DNA from: Diphasiastrum complanatum
Taxonomy: Eukaryota > Streptophyta > Lycopodiopsida > Lycopodiales > Lycopodiaceae
Reading direction: 5' to 3'
Length of the DNA stretch: 64,000 bases
Assembly (NCBI GenBank): GCA_029204225.1
Contig: CM055113.1
Location: 13,280,906-13,344,905 of the forward strand
The position numbers and the translations under genes are program-made. Below, one piece after another: positions 1-10,225 of this stretch. Positions within the stretch are counted from its first letter, which is position 1; every line of letters starts with the position of its first letter. The notes beneath the pieces were generated by a model. The model was not told the origin of the DNA. It saw only the letters and a program-made list of their open reading frames with translations, and searched no databases.

Positions 1-331
1 CTCTTTGATATAGCAAAACTTTGGCATGTTTTGCCACATTGTGAATATTGAGATTTTGGTGTTTTGGGCTCATTCTCTCTCTACTTGAGTTTTATGACTT
101 GATTTTCTCTCTCTACTTGAGAGCAGGCTATTTTTCCCATAGTGAGCACTTAGAATAATTTTTGATATCCATTTCTCATAGTAAGAAGTTAGTTTTTTCA
201 GTCTGATGTATGCCATTGTGGCCTTAGATTTTTCAAGTAATCTGTTCATTGATCAATCTTGTGCAATCACAACACCTCATAAAGATCCTGTAAGGTGTGT
301 GGTGAAGTTCACACGTGCTAAAAACTTCACA
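1..331 (+). repeat. 3' part of a copia LTR (family A)
   Basis: The segment aligns by eye, with many substitutions, to the reverse complement of 51482-51800, which is an LTR followed by a primer-binding site. It ends in CTTCACA, the inverted form of the TGTGAAG that starts related LTRs here. No primer site follows position 331, so this is most simply the 3' LTR end of an element lying left of the window, or a solo LTR. Its 5' part is cut by the window edge. Confidence 0.75.
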
Positions 332-959
332 CTCTCCCTAAAAAGTTGAGCATCTATCTCTTGTGCTGGCCACATGCAGCAAAATATGTGTTGTGTAGCA
401 AGCTAGTGATGTAGAAGGAGCAACGTAGCTCCAGCAAGGTGCTACAGGGAAAGGATATGCAAACTTGCATCTGCTGCACATCCAGTGCTTCTGAGACCTA
501 ACCAAGGTCTTCTTAACCTTAACCAGAGTTTAAACTAACCTAAAACTCTGCTGAAAAATGTTCATAACCAAAAATGACCTCTAGAGCCACGTTTTGCATC
601 CAATCTGCTGTTGTTTTTTTTTTGCATGGAAGAGCTGGTTGATCCTCCCTCGACCCCCAGAAAGAGCTCTAGCATCCTAAAACAAGATCTTGCTCAATTA
701 ATTGGTCAAGGTTTGTTGATCATTTCTCAACCAAAATAGTCCAACAGTTGAAAGCTTTGTTTTTGTACCATTTTTCATCAAATAGATAGATGTTTTTTGG
801 TACTATGAAGGTGTTTGATCCTTCTTCAATGACACACTGCAACTCTATTGCTTGAAGAATAGCTCTTTGCGCTATTTTTTGCCAATACTATTGTCATTTT
901 GTAAACATTAAATGAATTTTTTACCAACAAATCTCTTGCATTAATTTTCACTAAATTCT
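332..959. other. Non-coding stretch, nothing recognised
   Basis: No ORF, RNA gene or repeat that I can name. The sequence is AT-rich with short T runs. It separates the LTR end from the PIF/Harbinger-like remnant. Confidence 0.5.
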
Positions 960-1003
960 TTCTATTGTTCTATACATAGAGCAAAACGAGTTTCCCTGTT
1001 AGC

Positions 1004-1940
1004 ATGACATCATTATTGAATGCTCCACCAATGCCACGAGCTCATGAAGTCAACTCTCAGCAAGTCGAATTTGTGGAATTTACCCAGACAACGGAGAGAG
1101 ATTGTGCCAACATCGAAAAGAACAAATGGGAATACTTGATTGCACGAGAGACGTTCAAAATTATTGAGTTGTACGGAGAGAAATGATGAGACTTGGAGTT
1201 TTCCAATTGAACTCAAAGCATTGGGCAAACATTTCAAAGTGACTAGCAGAAGGTGAAAAAATGTGAACGCCTTCTCAGTGAGGCAAAGGTGGAAAAGCTA
1301 AAGCGGATATTTCATGAAGAAAAGGCACTAGAATCTAAAACAGGGTCGGTGTTGTCTATTTGGACATTCTACAATGCCATGGTAGATGCTAGCAAGAGCC
1401 TTTCCAAAGACACATAACATTTCCAACATATTGGACCAAGGTGAAAACATATTGCTTGTGGATGTCTTTAGTGAAACTCCAAATGTCACAGCCAACACTA
1501 CTTCTCGTGGCAAGAGGCGGCATTTGATGATGAACAAGAAGGGAATCCAAATGATCATGATTCTTGTGCTTCACCAGTGAGAGGCTCTCCTCCAGTAGGT
1601 GTTGACGAAGTGGAGGTGGAATTGCCCAAGACTCAAGCATGCAACTTGGAAGGAGTCTCAGGAAAGCCAATGGATAAGAGAAGTGTGCATCGGAGAAGTT
1701 CAAACTTGGTGGGTATTGTCAAGTCCTTCAACGAGGGTTATGAGCAAGCGAAAATAGATATTCAAAGTGACAACCAACGTACAAGAGACTTGTGGCAAGA
1801 AAAGGCACTGGCAACATGAGAGAATTGCAGAAACTCAAGCTGCCAGCCAGGAGCGAATTGCCTTGATGATGATGCAGACGATTCAGGCAATTGAACTACT
1901 TCGGTCAAACAACCAAACAACTCCCAAGACAAATGACTAG
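1004..1940 (+). pseudogene. Degraded accessory ORF, possibly Myb/SANT-like
   Basis: Short plus-strand ORFs (1004-1186, 1386-1580, 1577-1819) join through frameshifts into one apparent reading region. The middle part is charged and helix-prone (segments such as SEAKVEKLKRIFHEEKA), followed by an aromatic segment (SIWTFYNAMVDAS). The end is a Gln/Arg-rich stretch of the kind found at the C-terminus of SANT-like proteins of Harbinger elements. No complete Myb helix set is visible, so the family call rests largely on position next to a Harbinger transposase. At least two frameshifts make it non-functional. Confidence 0.35.
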
Positions 1941-2649
1941 TTGTGGATGTGTTGTGGGACTTAGGATTTAGGGTTTAGCTATGTCATGAGGACTTAGAAT
2001 TTAGGATTTATGGATGCCATGCATTTGGATGTAGGGAATTGTTTTTTATGAGTTTAAGCTTGTCTTCTATGTTAATTAATGACTTTGTAGTACTATTGAA
2101 TGAAAAATTTATGGAATTTTGGGCGTCATATTGGCATGTGTTGATATTCTCAGTTCTCAGTATTCTTTCTCATGATGTTTTGGGTTTTCAGTTTAATGTG
2201 TGTAATTTGATTTTCAGTATCATGATTGTGTAAGATAATCTCCAATTCATTATGACTTTTTTCCAAAAAATGCAAGTTTATTGGCTAGCGATTTCTATAT
2301 TGGTCTTCCTTTTATTATACCTTGCACCCATTAATAACTAGGACAAACATTAATTGTAAACAACCTTGTTGCTGCCATGCGACAAGCAATAGCCACTAGC
2401 ATCAGAGCATCACGCCATAAAAAGTCAACTAGGTGGAGCATTAGGTTTTATGCCATAGAATCTACCACGTCTTCAACAACAAACAACCAAATTCAACAAT
2501 AAATATCATGCACACAACAAACAACTCCAAGAACTGTCAATCAAATTCAATACAAATTGCAAAGACATAGTTGCAAAGAAATCTTTATTGCCATCATGTA
2601 GCATTGCCATAATTATTCTAAACAGCACTACTATTTTAAATACATATTT

Positions 2650-4200
2650 TAGCATCCCACTCTTCCAGCTAGCCTATCATGTCCATCCACAATAGCTCTA
2701 TCACACCAATATGTGAAGAGTGCATCACGAATTCATTGCCCTACATGTCATGCACCTGCTGCTGACTCATTGACATGTGAGGGCACTAGTCATTTGACCT
2801 CTAGCACAATGTGCTCCTCATGGATCTTAGTTTTATTTTCACCCCAAAACTGACACAAGCCGTGCAAGACACAACATGCCACAATTACCTATGCGTTGTA
2901 TTTGATGTCCACATTCAAGCTCTTCAAAATTCTCCAACAATTATTTAGCAGTGAAAATGCATTCTCGATGCATGATGTTGCCTTATTCAATTGCTCATAA
3001 AAAAAAAAAAATTGGACTAGTTGTGGATGCATTGTACCCTTTCATGCAAAACATCAATGTTGGAGGGTTTGCGGATATTGAGGCAACCCTAACCTAGTTA
3101 GAAGTTAATAAGTGAGAGGGATTTGGCACCCTGCGTGTGTAAGTCCAACCCGATGATCTACACCTCTTTGAAGCTGAAAATAGCAAGTTAGCTAAGGATC
3201 TTTTTGGTGTCACGGAACGTGTCATATTGTCGATTGTCGGGGTCTTCAAATCCTTCAAGCAGTTTCATGAAGATTTTCTCCTCTAGATCTCCGTGGAGAA
3301 AGGCTATTTTCACATCAATCTGGTGAATTTCCAGATCGTGTTGTGTGGCGTATGCAAGGAGTAGTCATATGCTTGTCATCCTGAGTATCGACGAATATGT
3401 GCCGAAATAATCAACACTATATCTCTGTGTGTAGCCCTTTGCGACAAGCCTTGCCTTATAGCAGCCAATGGTGCCATTTGATTTCATCTTCTTCTTGTAT
3501 ACCCACTTGCAGTCGACTATCTTTCTGTTTTCTAGCAGTGGATCTAATGTCCATGCCTTGTTTTGCCTCATCGACTCGATCTCCTCTGACATTGCCTGCT
3601 TCCAGAATTTTTTCTCTGGACTCTGGAGAGCAAGGTGGATAGGAAGTACCCGCTTCAAGAAAGGTCAAACCATCAAACCTGCGACTTGCTTGAGTGGCAC
3701 AATGAGATATGCAAGCGATGACATATCGTCATATCGTGATGCAGCAAGCTCATTCAAAAGTGTGTTGCATCATGTGTTCCTTCAGGTGCCACATAACAAG
3801 TGTCCCAAAATATTTTATCCGAATCACAAGCTCCTTGCTATACAATGGAGTGATACTTGTTTCTACAAAAATAATCGGGTGGATGGTACTTCTTGCTCGG
3901 TTTAGCATGCAATCTAATGTGGATGCCATCGATCGCTTTTGTATGATTTTGCCCAATCCCCACTAGTCGGCACATGAATGAATCATGAGTACAACATGGA
4001 TGGAGAATTGAGAAGTTTTGTGATGAGTTGTGTACTTTTGCATGGTGCTCGCACTCACATTGAACCTATCAGCTACAAGTCTTGCTAAGTGGCCATGGGC
4101 AAGTCTAAATGACACAAAACTAGCCATAGTACTTTCATCAACTGGCTCCAGAATCCAATTTGCAATCCTATTCACCTCGATAAATGGTCAGTTTGAACAC
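2650..4200 (-). pseudogene. PIF/Harbinger DDE transposase, interrupted
   Basis: Three blocks read in order on the minus strand. At 4175-4030 there is a helix-turn-helix-like segment (LARLVADRFNVSASTMQK). At about 3930-3780 is the DDE start, with an IDGIHI-like Asp motif, YHSIV and a later HDA motif, as in DDE_Tnp_4 proteins. At about 3000-2860 is the C-terminal segment with NCWRILKSLN and VACCVLHGLC, matching the family's usual WRIL and ACCVLHN positions. The part between HDA and WRIL is replaced by copia RT sequence. Several stops and frameshifts are present, so it cannot encode an active enzyme. Confidence 0.65.
3200..3663 (-). pseudogene. Ty1/copia reverse transcriptase fragment
   Basis: The minus-strand ORF at 3365-3658 carries the start of a copia RT: FWKQAMSEEIESM, then CKWVYKKK and YKARLVAKGYTQ. 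After a stop the reading continues through IHQIDVKIAFLHGDLEEKIF to about 3205. No integrase, YVDD block or RNase H accompanies it and no LTR is visible on either side. It sits inside the Harbinger transposase, so it is either an insertion remnant or a rearrangement product. Confidence 0.75.
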
Positions 4201-4554
4201 TCTCTTTTTCTCACTCAATTACACTTCTAGAAAACTTCCACCAATTTCTAGCTCTCTTCTTCTTCAAGAAAAAACGACATGTTCAGGGTCAAAAACACCA
4301 TCACCATCGGAGCCATGTCATCATACTCAACCAACTCTTCAAATTCATGAATGAATCCACTAGATGGTTGACATTGTGAAAAATAGGAGCATGGCAGGGT
4401 CCATCAGAAATGAGAGTAGTCTCAACAACAAAGACAAGACAGAATGTCTGCAAGAAGTGAAAGGATTGCATTGTATAATTGTGAGATTCCAAAATGATGA
4501 CAAATTGTTCAAGGAAATGCTTGACAAGAAAAAAAGCTCATGGATATTCTACTA

Positions 4555-4660
4555 ACTTTGTGAAGGCATTATGAATTGGAGCTCACATTTTGAAGGCATT
4601 GTGAAGGCATCTGAAGGCATGAAGGCAAGCTGCAAGCATGAAGGCATTTTGTGGGATATG
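4555..4660. repeat. Short repeats of TGAAGGCAT
   Basis: The 8-9 base word (T)GAAGGCAT occurs about six times within 95 bp, in direct orientation and with variable spacing. It lies at the junction between the Harbinger side and a copia integrase fragment, where slippage or repair synthesis is plausible. Confidence 0.6.
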
Positions 4661-4757
4661 GTGAGAATAGCAATGGATATAGAGTCTTCAATCCCATCAC
4701 TAGCAAGGTGATAGTGAGTAGGGATGTTCTTTTTGATGAAGGACATGCTTGTGATTG
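4655..4757 (+). pseudogene. Copia integrase C-terminal fragment (plus strand)
   Basis: Translation gives NGYRVFNPITSKVIVSRDVL followed by FDEG. This is the conserved tail after the copia integrase core (compare YRVFIL..., VIESRDVVF in the element at 37-41 kb). Only about 34 codons remain. It is head-to-head with the minus-strand RNase H fragment starting near 4890, so two unrelated copia pieces are joined here. Confidence 0.6.
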
Positions 4758-4770
4758 ATATCAGCGAAAA

Positions 4771-4818
4771 ACTTCGGAGACTTCGGCCACTTTGGAGACT
4801 TCGGCCACTTCGGCCATG
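4771..4818. repeat. 18-bp tandem repeat, about 2.5 copies
   Basis: On the minus strand a 9-base pair of words (GTGGCCGAA, GTCTCCAAA) alternates, giving a Pro-Lys-Trp/Ser pattern in the overlapping ORF. The repeat lies just past the point where the RNase H homology ends. Confidence 0.6.
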
Positions 4819-4887
4819 TTGGTTGATTGACAATTAACGTTCCACCCGAATTGAAGCTACAAACTTGCCCTAACTGTTTAGCAAGTA

Positions 4888-5265
4888 AATTTCTAGGATG
4901 AAAGATAGGATTGGATGCCATTCTTTGGGCTGATTGATTGTCACAAAAGATGATTGGGCTCTCTGAAAAATCCAGCAAGTGAAGATCCTTGATCATCCTC
5001 TTGATCCATACCATCTCCTTTTTGCAATGTGTAAGAGCTTTGTACTCGGCCTCACTAGATGACAATGAGATAGTGGCTTGTTTCTTTGACATCCATGATA
5101 TAGCTCCATCACCTATGAAAATACAATAAGAACTAATGGATTTCCTATCCATTACATCTCCAGCATAGTCCGAATCTAAAAATCCAAAAAGATTAGGTGA
5201 TGATCCCTCATACAATATGCCAAAATCTCGAGTTCTAATGATGTACCTCAAAACTCACTTTCCTA
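4888..5265 (-). pseudogene. Copia RNase H fragment
   Basis: This is the RNase H part of the minus-strand ORF 4700-5251. It contains LRYIIRTRDFGILYEGS, DSDYAGD, SISSYCIF, ISWMSKKQATISLSSSEAEY and FCDNQSAQRMASNPIFHPR, all standard copia RNase H landmarks. Homology stops abruptly after NPIFHPR, where an element normally continues through the SKHI and TKPL segments. The ORF then runs on into unrelated repetitive sequence (Trp-Pro-Lys repeats). The upstream joint, near 5265, is to the unidentified ORF rather than to RT. Confidence 0.75.
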
Positions 5266-6252
5266 GCTTCCAATGCTCCTAGCATAGTTTTTGACAATAG
5301 AACTTTGATCCATCATAAGAATGATCTTCTTCCTAAGAATAGACCTTCTTTCAATGATCATGTAATGCTCAAAATAGAAACAACCATAATTGATATAGAG
5401 AATGGTGTCCACTTGGGATGCTTCACTATTTCTTACATCAATTTTACATGTAAAAATGTGACTAGAACATGAAGAATCAAATAGAATGTAAGTGAGATGA
5501 TTCCACCATGCTTTCGACCCTGAACTCTCTGGAAAAATACAGCAAACAAACAATAAATGTGAGTGATCAACTTTTGCTTGCATGTCTCCTCCTCCTTTGT
5601 CCTTTGTTGCCTTGTATCCACCATGATACTCCATGAATGAGCCTCCATCTTCATCTTGCCACAAGAAACCATCAAACCTTGGAAATCCATGAGTAGGTGA
5701 GTACATTAATGATGCAAATCCAGCACCACATGACTCCATAAACCAAGTAGTTTGCACTAGTCCATCTTCAAGATCTACTTGACACAAGAAAATGACCATG
5801 AATTCACCAAAAATTGACAATCTCCAAGTATCGGCACCAAGTAGCTCAACACTAGAGAACTTAGCCATGGATGAGTGACATAATGAACCTCCAATAGCTT
5901 CATTTCCATCAGCAAAATCAGCCAAGAATGCTAGTACAAATCCAACATCAAAACAATGCTCACCAATGTAGCTAGTTTTACCATATCTTGACAATTTGCA
6001 CACATCCACATAAAATTGCTCAAACATGAGATAGAACAAGTAAAGTAAACTTGAACAACACTTCCTTGCTGCTCCTTTGACCTTACTTAAGTCTTCAATA
6101 TGCTGCAAAAACAGATCCATAACACCTTTGCCAATCACCTCTCCTTTGATGCTCTTGACTAGCTCCAAATTGCCAACTTCCCTTTTGACTAGTTGAAGCG
6201 CTTTGAGATCAACTTCTTGATCTTCAACTTGATCATCAAAGTCACTGAACAA
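5263..6252 (-). CDS. Unidentified 329-codon ORF inside a copia element
   Basis: I do not recognise this protein. It is an uninterrupted frame of 329 codons with an acidic N-terminus (DFDDQVEDQEVDLKAL), a Lys-rich segment, a mid-part rich in Phe, Leu and Gly, and many Cys residues. It occupies the place between integrase tail (about 6345) and RNase H (about 5265) where about 1.1 kb of RT is expected, and shows none of the RT landmarks (no KARLVAKG, FLNGxLEE or YVDD). Near the C-terminus FDSSCSSHI faintly resembles a copia protease active site, but the DSG triad is absent. It could be captured host sequence, an older insertion, or an ORF by chance. No start signal or promoter of its own is visible, and expression is doubtful. 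Confidence 0.35.
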   Translation of the reverse strand: MFSDFDDQVEDQEVDLKALQLVKREVGNLELVKSIKGEVIGKGVMDLFLQHIEDLSKVKGAARKCCSSLLYLFYLMFEQFYVDVCKLSRYGKTSYIGEHCFDVGFVLAFLADFADGNEAIGGSLCHSSMAKFSSVELLGADTWRLSIFGEFMVIFLCQVDLEDGLVQTTWFMESCGAGFASLMYSPTHGFPRFDGFLWQDEDGGSFMEYHGGYKATKDKGGGDMQAKVDHSHLLFVCCIFPESSGSKAWWNHLTYILFDSSCSSHIFTCKIDVRNSEASQVDTILYINYGCFYFEHYMIIERRSILRKKIILMMDQSSIVKNYARSIGS

Positions 6253-6276
6253 ACTTTGTTTTCCAGATCCATTACC

Positions 6277-7288
6277 TCATTTTACAGCAAGATAACATCC
6301 ATCCACTTGCATAGCTCCATGTACACAAGAAGGTCCTCCAAAAGATGTTCCACTCTTCATAAGAGATCGGTACTCGAGATCCATTGCTTGGATCCACTCC
6401 TCTTCTTTCCTTGCTTGATCTACACTTGTGGGCTCATCCAAAGAGGTTAGGAAAGCAACATAATTTACAGAAACTACTTGCCTACCCTTTTGATCATATG
6501 TGAGTCTTGAAGGTACTTGTCTTTCTCTTGATGTTCTCCTTGGCTTTTGACTTGATGAAGGTCCATCATCACCACCATCCAAAGTAGGATCCTTCTCATC
6601 AACATCAAGAATGTTAGATCCATCTACTTTACCATTGATCATGCTTGAAGACTCCTTTGGAATGTTTCCCTCATCAAAAATGACATCTCTACCAACAATC
6701 ACTTTGTTAGTAGAAGGAATGTAAACCTTGTAGGCTTTACTCACCTCACTATATCCAACAAAAAATACCTCTTCTTGAAGATGGATCCTCCTTGGTCCTA
6801 TCATCAAGAGTGATGTTGACATAGCATGTGCATCCAAAGGTTCTTAGAAAGTTGACACTCGGCCTCCTCTTGAATAGCATCTCAAAAGGTGTCCTTCCAT
6901 CCAAAATAGCACTCGGCCACCTATTGCACAAGAAATTGGCACACAACAAAGCTTGATCCCAAAATGGTTTGTCAAGATTAGCACTTAACCTCATAGCTTT
7001 AGCACTTTCACATAAAGTTCTATTCTTCCTTTCAGCCACTCCATTTTGTTGTGGGGTCCTTGATGTTGTATACTCCCTCTTGATCCCATGCTCATCACAA
7101 AAGGCCTTGAACTTGTTAGATATGTACTCACCACCATTGTCACCTCTCAAGCACTTGATCTTTGTGGAGAATTGGTTCTCCCTTGCATTCTTGAACTTGA
7201 AAAAGACATCATACACTTTCCATAATGAATAGTTACTTGAGGTAAGCCTATCATTGGCTTCCAACATGACTCCAATTGAGGTTGCCAT
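6277..7288 (-). pseudogene. Copia gag start fused to integrase
   Basis: The ORF 6749-7288 begins with a typical copia gag N-terminus (LTSSNYSLWK) for 24 codons. It then passes in frame into integrase: KIKCLRGDNGGEYISNKF, TPQQNGVAERKN, FWDQALLCANFLCNR and LRTFGCTCYV. About 1.6 kb, namely most of gag, protease and the integrase zinc domain, is deleted. A frameshift follows, and the tail continues in the overlapping ORF 6277-6837 (KAYKVYIPSTNKV, VGRDVIFDEGN). That ORF includes a Ser-rich linker and the first residues of RT (EEEWIQAMDLEYRSLMK) before homology ends near 6345. Confidence 0.75.
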
Positions 7289-7875
7289 GTAGCAATGACC
7301 TGATCTTCTCTTTCAACCTGTTTCAATGCACAAAGCACTCCTTTGAACAACAACAAATGCTTTCAAAAGAAATCACCAAGATTTGAAACTATCTCACAAA
7401 TTCTCTTCTAGCACTTATCCAAGCAAATCAACACATAGAATCATGGAATCTTGATCAACCTATGATCTATCCTCAATCTAATGACTTTGCCACTTCCTAA
7501 TATTGAAACACACTCAAATGAAGTCCAGCAACCTCACTATCTAGAGATCCAATCAAAATTAGGATTTTGACAAAATCACAAAAAATTGACTATTCCAAAT
7601 CTACATGCAAATGCTGAAAATTTGATATGCAATCTATAAGCCACCACTTAGGCTGAACCAATGATCCAAAAATCGGCCAAATCCAGCATGTGAATTCAAA
7701 AAACGGAATTGAACAAGTATATTGACCTATTTAGTGTTTTGATCTACAAAAGATCCAATCTACAAAAGTAAAAAATCTGATTTTGGTGTAGAATCCTCTC
7801 TAGCATGCTCTAGACTTGATATCTTCACCAAATCATTGATAGATCTGATTTCCTCCTTCATAACCTGAAACACAA

Positions 7876-7887
7876 GCTCTGATACCA
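7876..7887 (-). other. Copia primer-binding site
   Basis: TGGTATCAGAGC on the minus strand, immediately downstream of the LTR end. It is complementary to the 3' end of plant initiator methionyl tRNA, the usual copia primer. Confidence 0.85.
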
Positions 7888-8537
7888 TGTAAAAGATTTC
7901 AGATCCTTAAGATCCAATCTACTTGAATGATCTTTGGTTAGAAAGAGAAATACACTACCAATTTCACCAATGTAGAAAAATCAGCATCTACACACAATTT
8001 GAGATGCAAACACTAATAGAACTTGATCAAACTTGAATGAAATGATTATGTACTGTTGATTTCCATACAAAACCAGCAAGCTACTGTATTTCACATGTGT
8101 GGATCCAAAAATAGCAAATATAGATCATTCTACTCATAGAATTGCAAGCAATCACCAAGATAGTGCACCAATGGATAGTAGAACCCAAGAGAACCATGTA
8201 TAAGCATGAAATGAGATAGAGAAGAGATAAGATGACTCTCTCCATGAGTTACATCCTTTTATAGCAGGTCCAAACTCTATTTGGCCACTTGGCTTTCCCA
8301 CCAAAATGCTAACCCTACCAATTTTGGGTCTAGATTCAATGTACCCAACTTATTCAAATTGAATCTACTCAGACTCGCATTCTATCTTTCCCACACTTTC
8401 AAAAAGTGTTTATTCAAATGAAATTTAGACTAATGAACTTTGAAAAGTCAACCTCTAAGTCTAAAACAAGTTTTGGCCTCAATATGCCAAATATGGAAAT
8501 ATTGCAAAATGTGATTAAACTAGTTGAATCTTTCACA
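7888..8537 (-). repeat. 5' LTR (650 bp) of the family B copia element
   Basis: On the minus strand it starts TGTGAAAGATT and ends ATCTTTTACA, an imperfect inverted pair with TG...CA ends, and is followed directly by the primer site. A TATA box (TATAAAAGG, plus positions 8255-8263) precedes a purine-rich stretch at 8203-8230, marking the likely transcription start. The LTR at 11933-12480 is related and has a long GA microsatellite in the corresponding place. Confidence 0.85.
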
Positions 8538-8637
8538 TGGTTAATTGATGTTTTGCTTAAATATCTCTTGTAACAATCAGTAAATTAATCTTGTAATCTC
8601 ATTGGGTATGATATATGTATTGGATCATCATGAGATA

Positions 8638-8675
<38 letters not shown>

Positions 8676-9186
8676 TGCAGTCCTGCAGTAGCAGATGCAT
8701 GTTATGAAACCAACTACTTAGTGCTAGCAGTAGCTAGTTCCTAGTAAGAGAGAATACCTCTCTTACCTCCACGCGTTTGATTTGGGAAACAAACAGTGCA
8801 CACAAAAATAATGTTGTAAGTTCAATTCTGATAATAGATGAATTGTAGTTATCTACCAGACTTGCATAATCTGTGAGTGATTTTTATGGTGCTTGCTGTC
8901 AGTAGATATAATTCCATTGTTTTGTAATCTTAGTAGATTAACATTAATTACTGGCTATAAAAGTTTTTCTTACATCAAATAAGTAGTAGCTATCTGTAGT
9001 TCGGATGTTAGCAACTATGCTAACACAAATAAAAATCCATGGCATGTGTTTCGTAAGTCCACGTATGAGTATTTGTCAGTAAACTTCAACCATGGCATGT
9101 GTTTTGTAAGTCCATTATAGAAGCTTAAAATAATAGTAAACTTAGACTTAGAACTTAAACTTAGGAGCCTTAAGCTTAGAAATATT
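8538..9186. other. Intergenic, with TA microsatellite
   Basis: No gene is visible. A (TA)n tract of about 31 bp occupies 8642-8672. The rest is AT-rich and unassigned. Confidence 0.5.
8642..8672. repeat. (TA)n microsatellite
   Basis: About 15 uninterrupted TA units. Confidence 0.9.
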
Positions 9187-10219
9187 TGTGTTAAGTTTTC
9201 CTAAGTTAGAAACTTTGAAGTTCTAAATCCTAAGTTAGAGGTTTTAGAATGGCTAGAAATAAATTAGTCCCATAAGTTAGTAGATACTTATGGAAGACCC
9301 TCCTTGCCATAAAAGGAGAGGTATTTTCCATGTAAATAATAATTTGAGATTAAGCTATCAAGTGGTCTATTTTGAGATTGTCTCTCTATTTCACTTGTGT
9401 TCCCTTTGGGAAGGTGCATAGCTTGAGGGAAGGTGCTCGGGCCTCCTCTTGCCTCCTTCTTATTGGTTTATATTGTGGCATGTGTTATTTTGATTAATTA
9501 TTAGTTAGCCGCAATCTTTCCTTTCCATTCCCATTGGGAGTTAATTTAGGATTTAGTTAAATACCTTGCTAGTTGGGTAAGCCCTAGTGAGGTCCTATTA
9601 TTTGTCATTTTTAGATAGTTCATTCCATTCAAAGCACTAGTTGGGTAAGCCTTTGTGCTTTCATCATTATTCTTATTTTCGCTTTTTTGTTTGAAGCTTG
9701 GTAGAAACTTAAAAAGTGGACGATCCTCTCTATACTACACTGCATTGTGAGTAGATGTAGCCAACACATAGAAACATCGGAGGATGTTTGATTACAGAAT
9801 GAAGTAGTAGCTTCAACCGAACAGATCGGCTCTATTTGAGAGCTTTGCATTAGTGAATCACGATTGCTCCGACCTGTCCAAGTGCTCAAGGACACAAAGC
9901 GGAATCATTGAACATTCACAACAGTGGTATCAAAGCATGCAGGTTTCAACAACCACATATGTTGATCACAACTAGGCTATGGCTTCTATCAACAGCATCC
10001 AATCAAAGACATGCACAATACTTGAAGTAGATGAGTCGAACTTCCTGGCCCAAAAAGTAAAGACTTCACTCATATTAAGAGGAGAGCTTTATGGCCCTGG
10101 GTAGATGGCACCAAAGAGATGCCAGCCAGCACAAACAAAGAGCTTCAAGAATGGAAGGAGAAGAACGACAAAGCAGTAGTTGTCATCTCCTCTTCAATTG
10201 AAGACAACAATACCCTTGA
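9187..10219 (+). mobile_element. 5' end of a Ty1/copia element (family C)
   Basis: A plus-strand LTR ends near 9923, followed by a primer site at 9925-9936 (TGGTATCAAAGC, one mismatch from the usual copia site) and a gag start at 9978. A TATA-like CATAAAAGG lies at 9308-9316. The LTR start is uncertain; TGTTAAG at about 9187 is a candidate. Homology stops near 10219, where a minus-strand copia fragment begins. Confidence 0.65.
9978..10219 (+). pseudogene. Copia gag N-terminal fragment
   Basis: It begins with an ATG at 9978 followed by a gag-like N-terminus (LEVDESNFLAQKVKTSL, LRGELYGP). A stop interrupts it after about 43 codons, and the homology resumes in another frame (ELQEWKEKNDKAVVVISSSI). 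The usual Trp before the Lys-rich segment is Gln here. It is truncated by the neighbouring element. Confidence 0.6.
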
Positions 10220-10225
10220 CCTTGA

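Larger units (their letters stand above)
960..4260. mobile_element. PIF/Harbinger-like DNA transposon remnant
   Basis: Two degraded genes face each other: a plus-strand acidic or coiled ORF series (1004-1940) and a minus-strand transposase (2650-4200). PIF/Harbinger elements typically carry a DDE transposase plus a Myb/SANT-like accessory gene, which fits. A copia reverse-transcriptase fragment interrupts the transposase. I could not identify terminal inverted repeats or the 3-bp target duplication, so the boundaries are approximate. Confidence 0.6.
4765..8537 (-). mobile_element. Rearranged Ty1/copia element (family B)
   Basis: On the minus strand the order is LTR (8537-7888), primer site (7887-7876), leader, a 24-codon gag start fused to integrase, the integrase tail, an unidentified ORF, and RNase H. 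Protease, most of gag and the RT are missing, and no 3' LTR follows the RNase H. It is a multiply deleted derivative whose internal part has also gained foreign sequence. Its LTR and leader resemble the copy at 11.2-12.5 kb. Confidence 0.75.
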
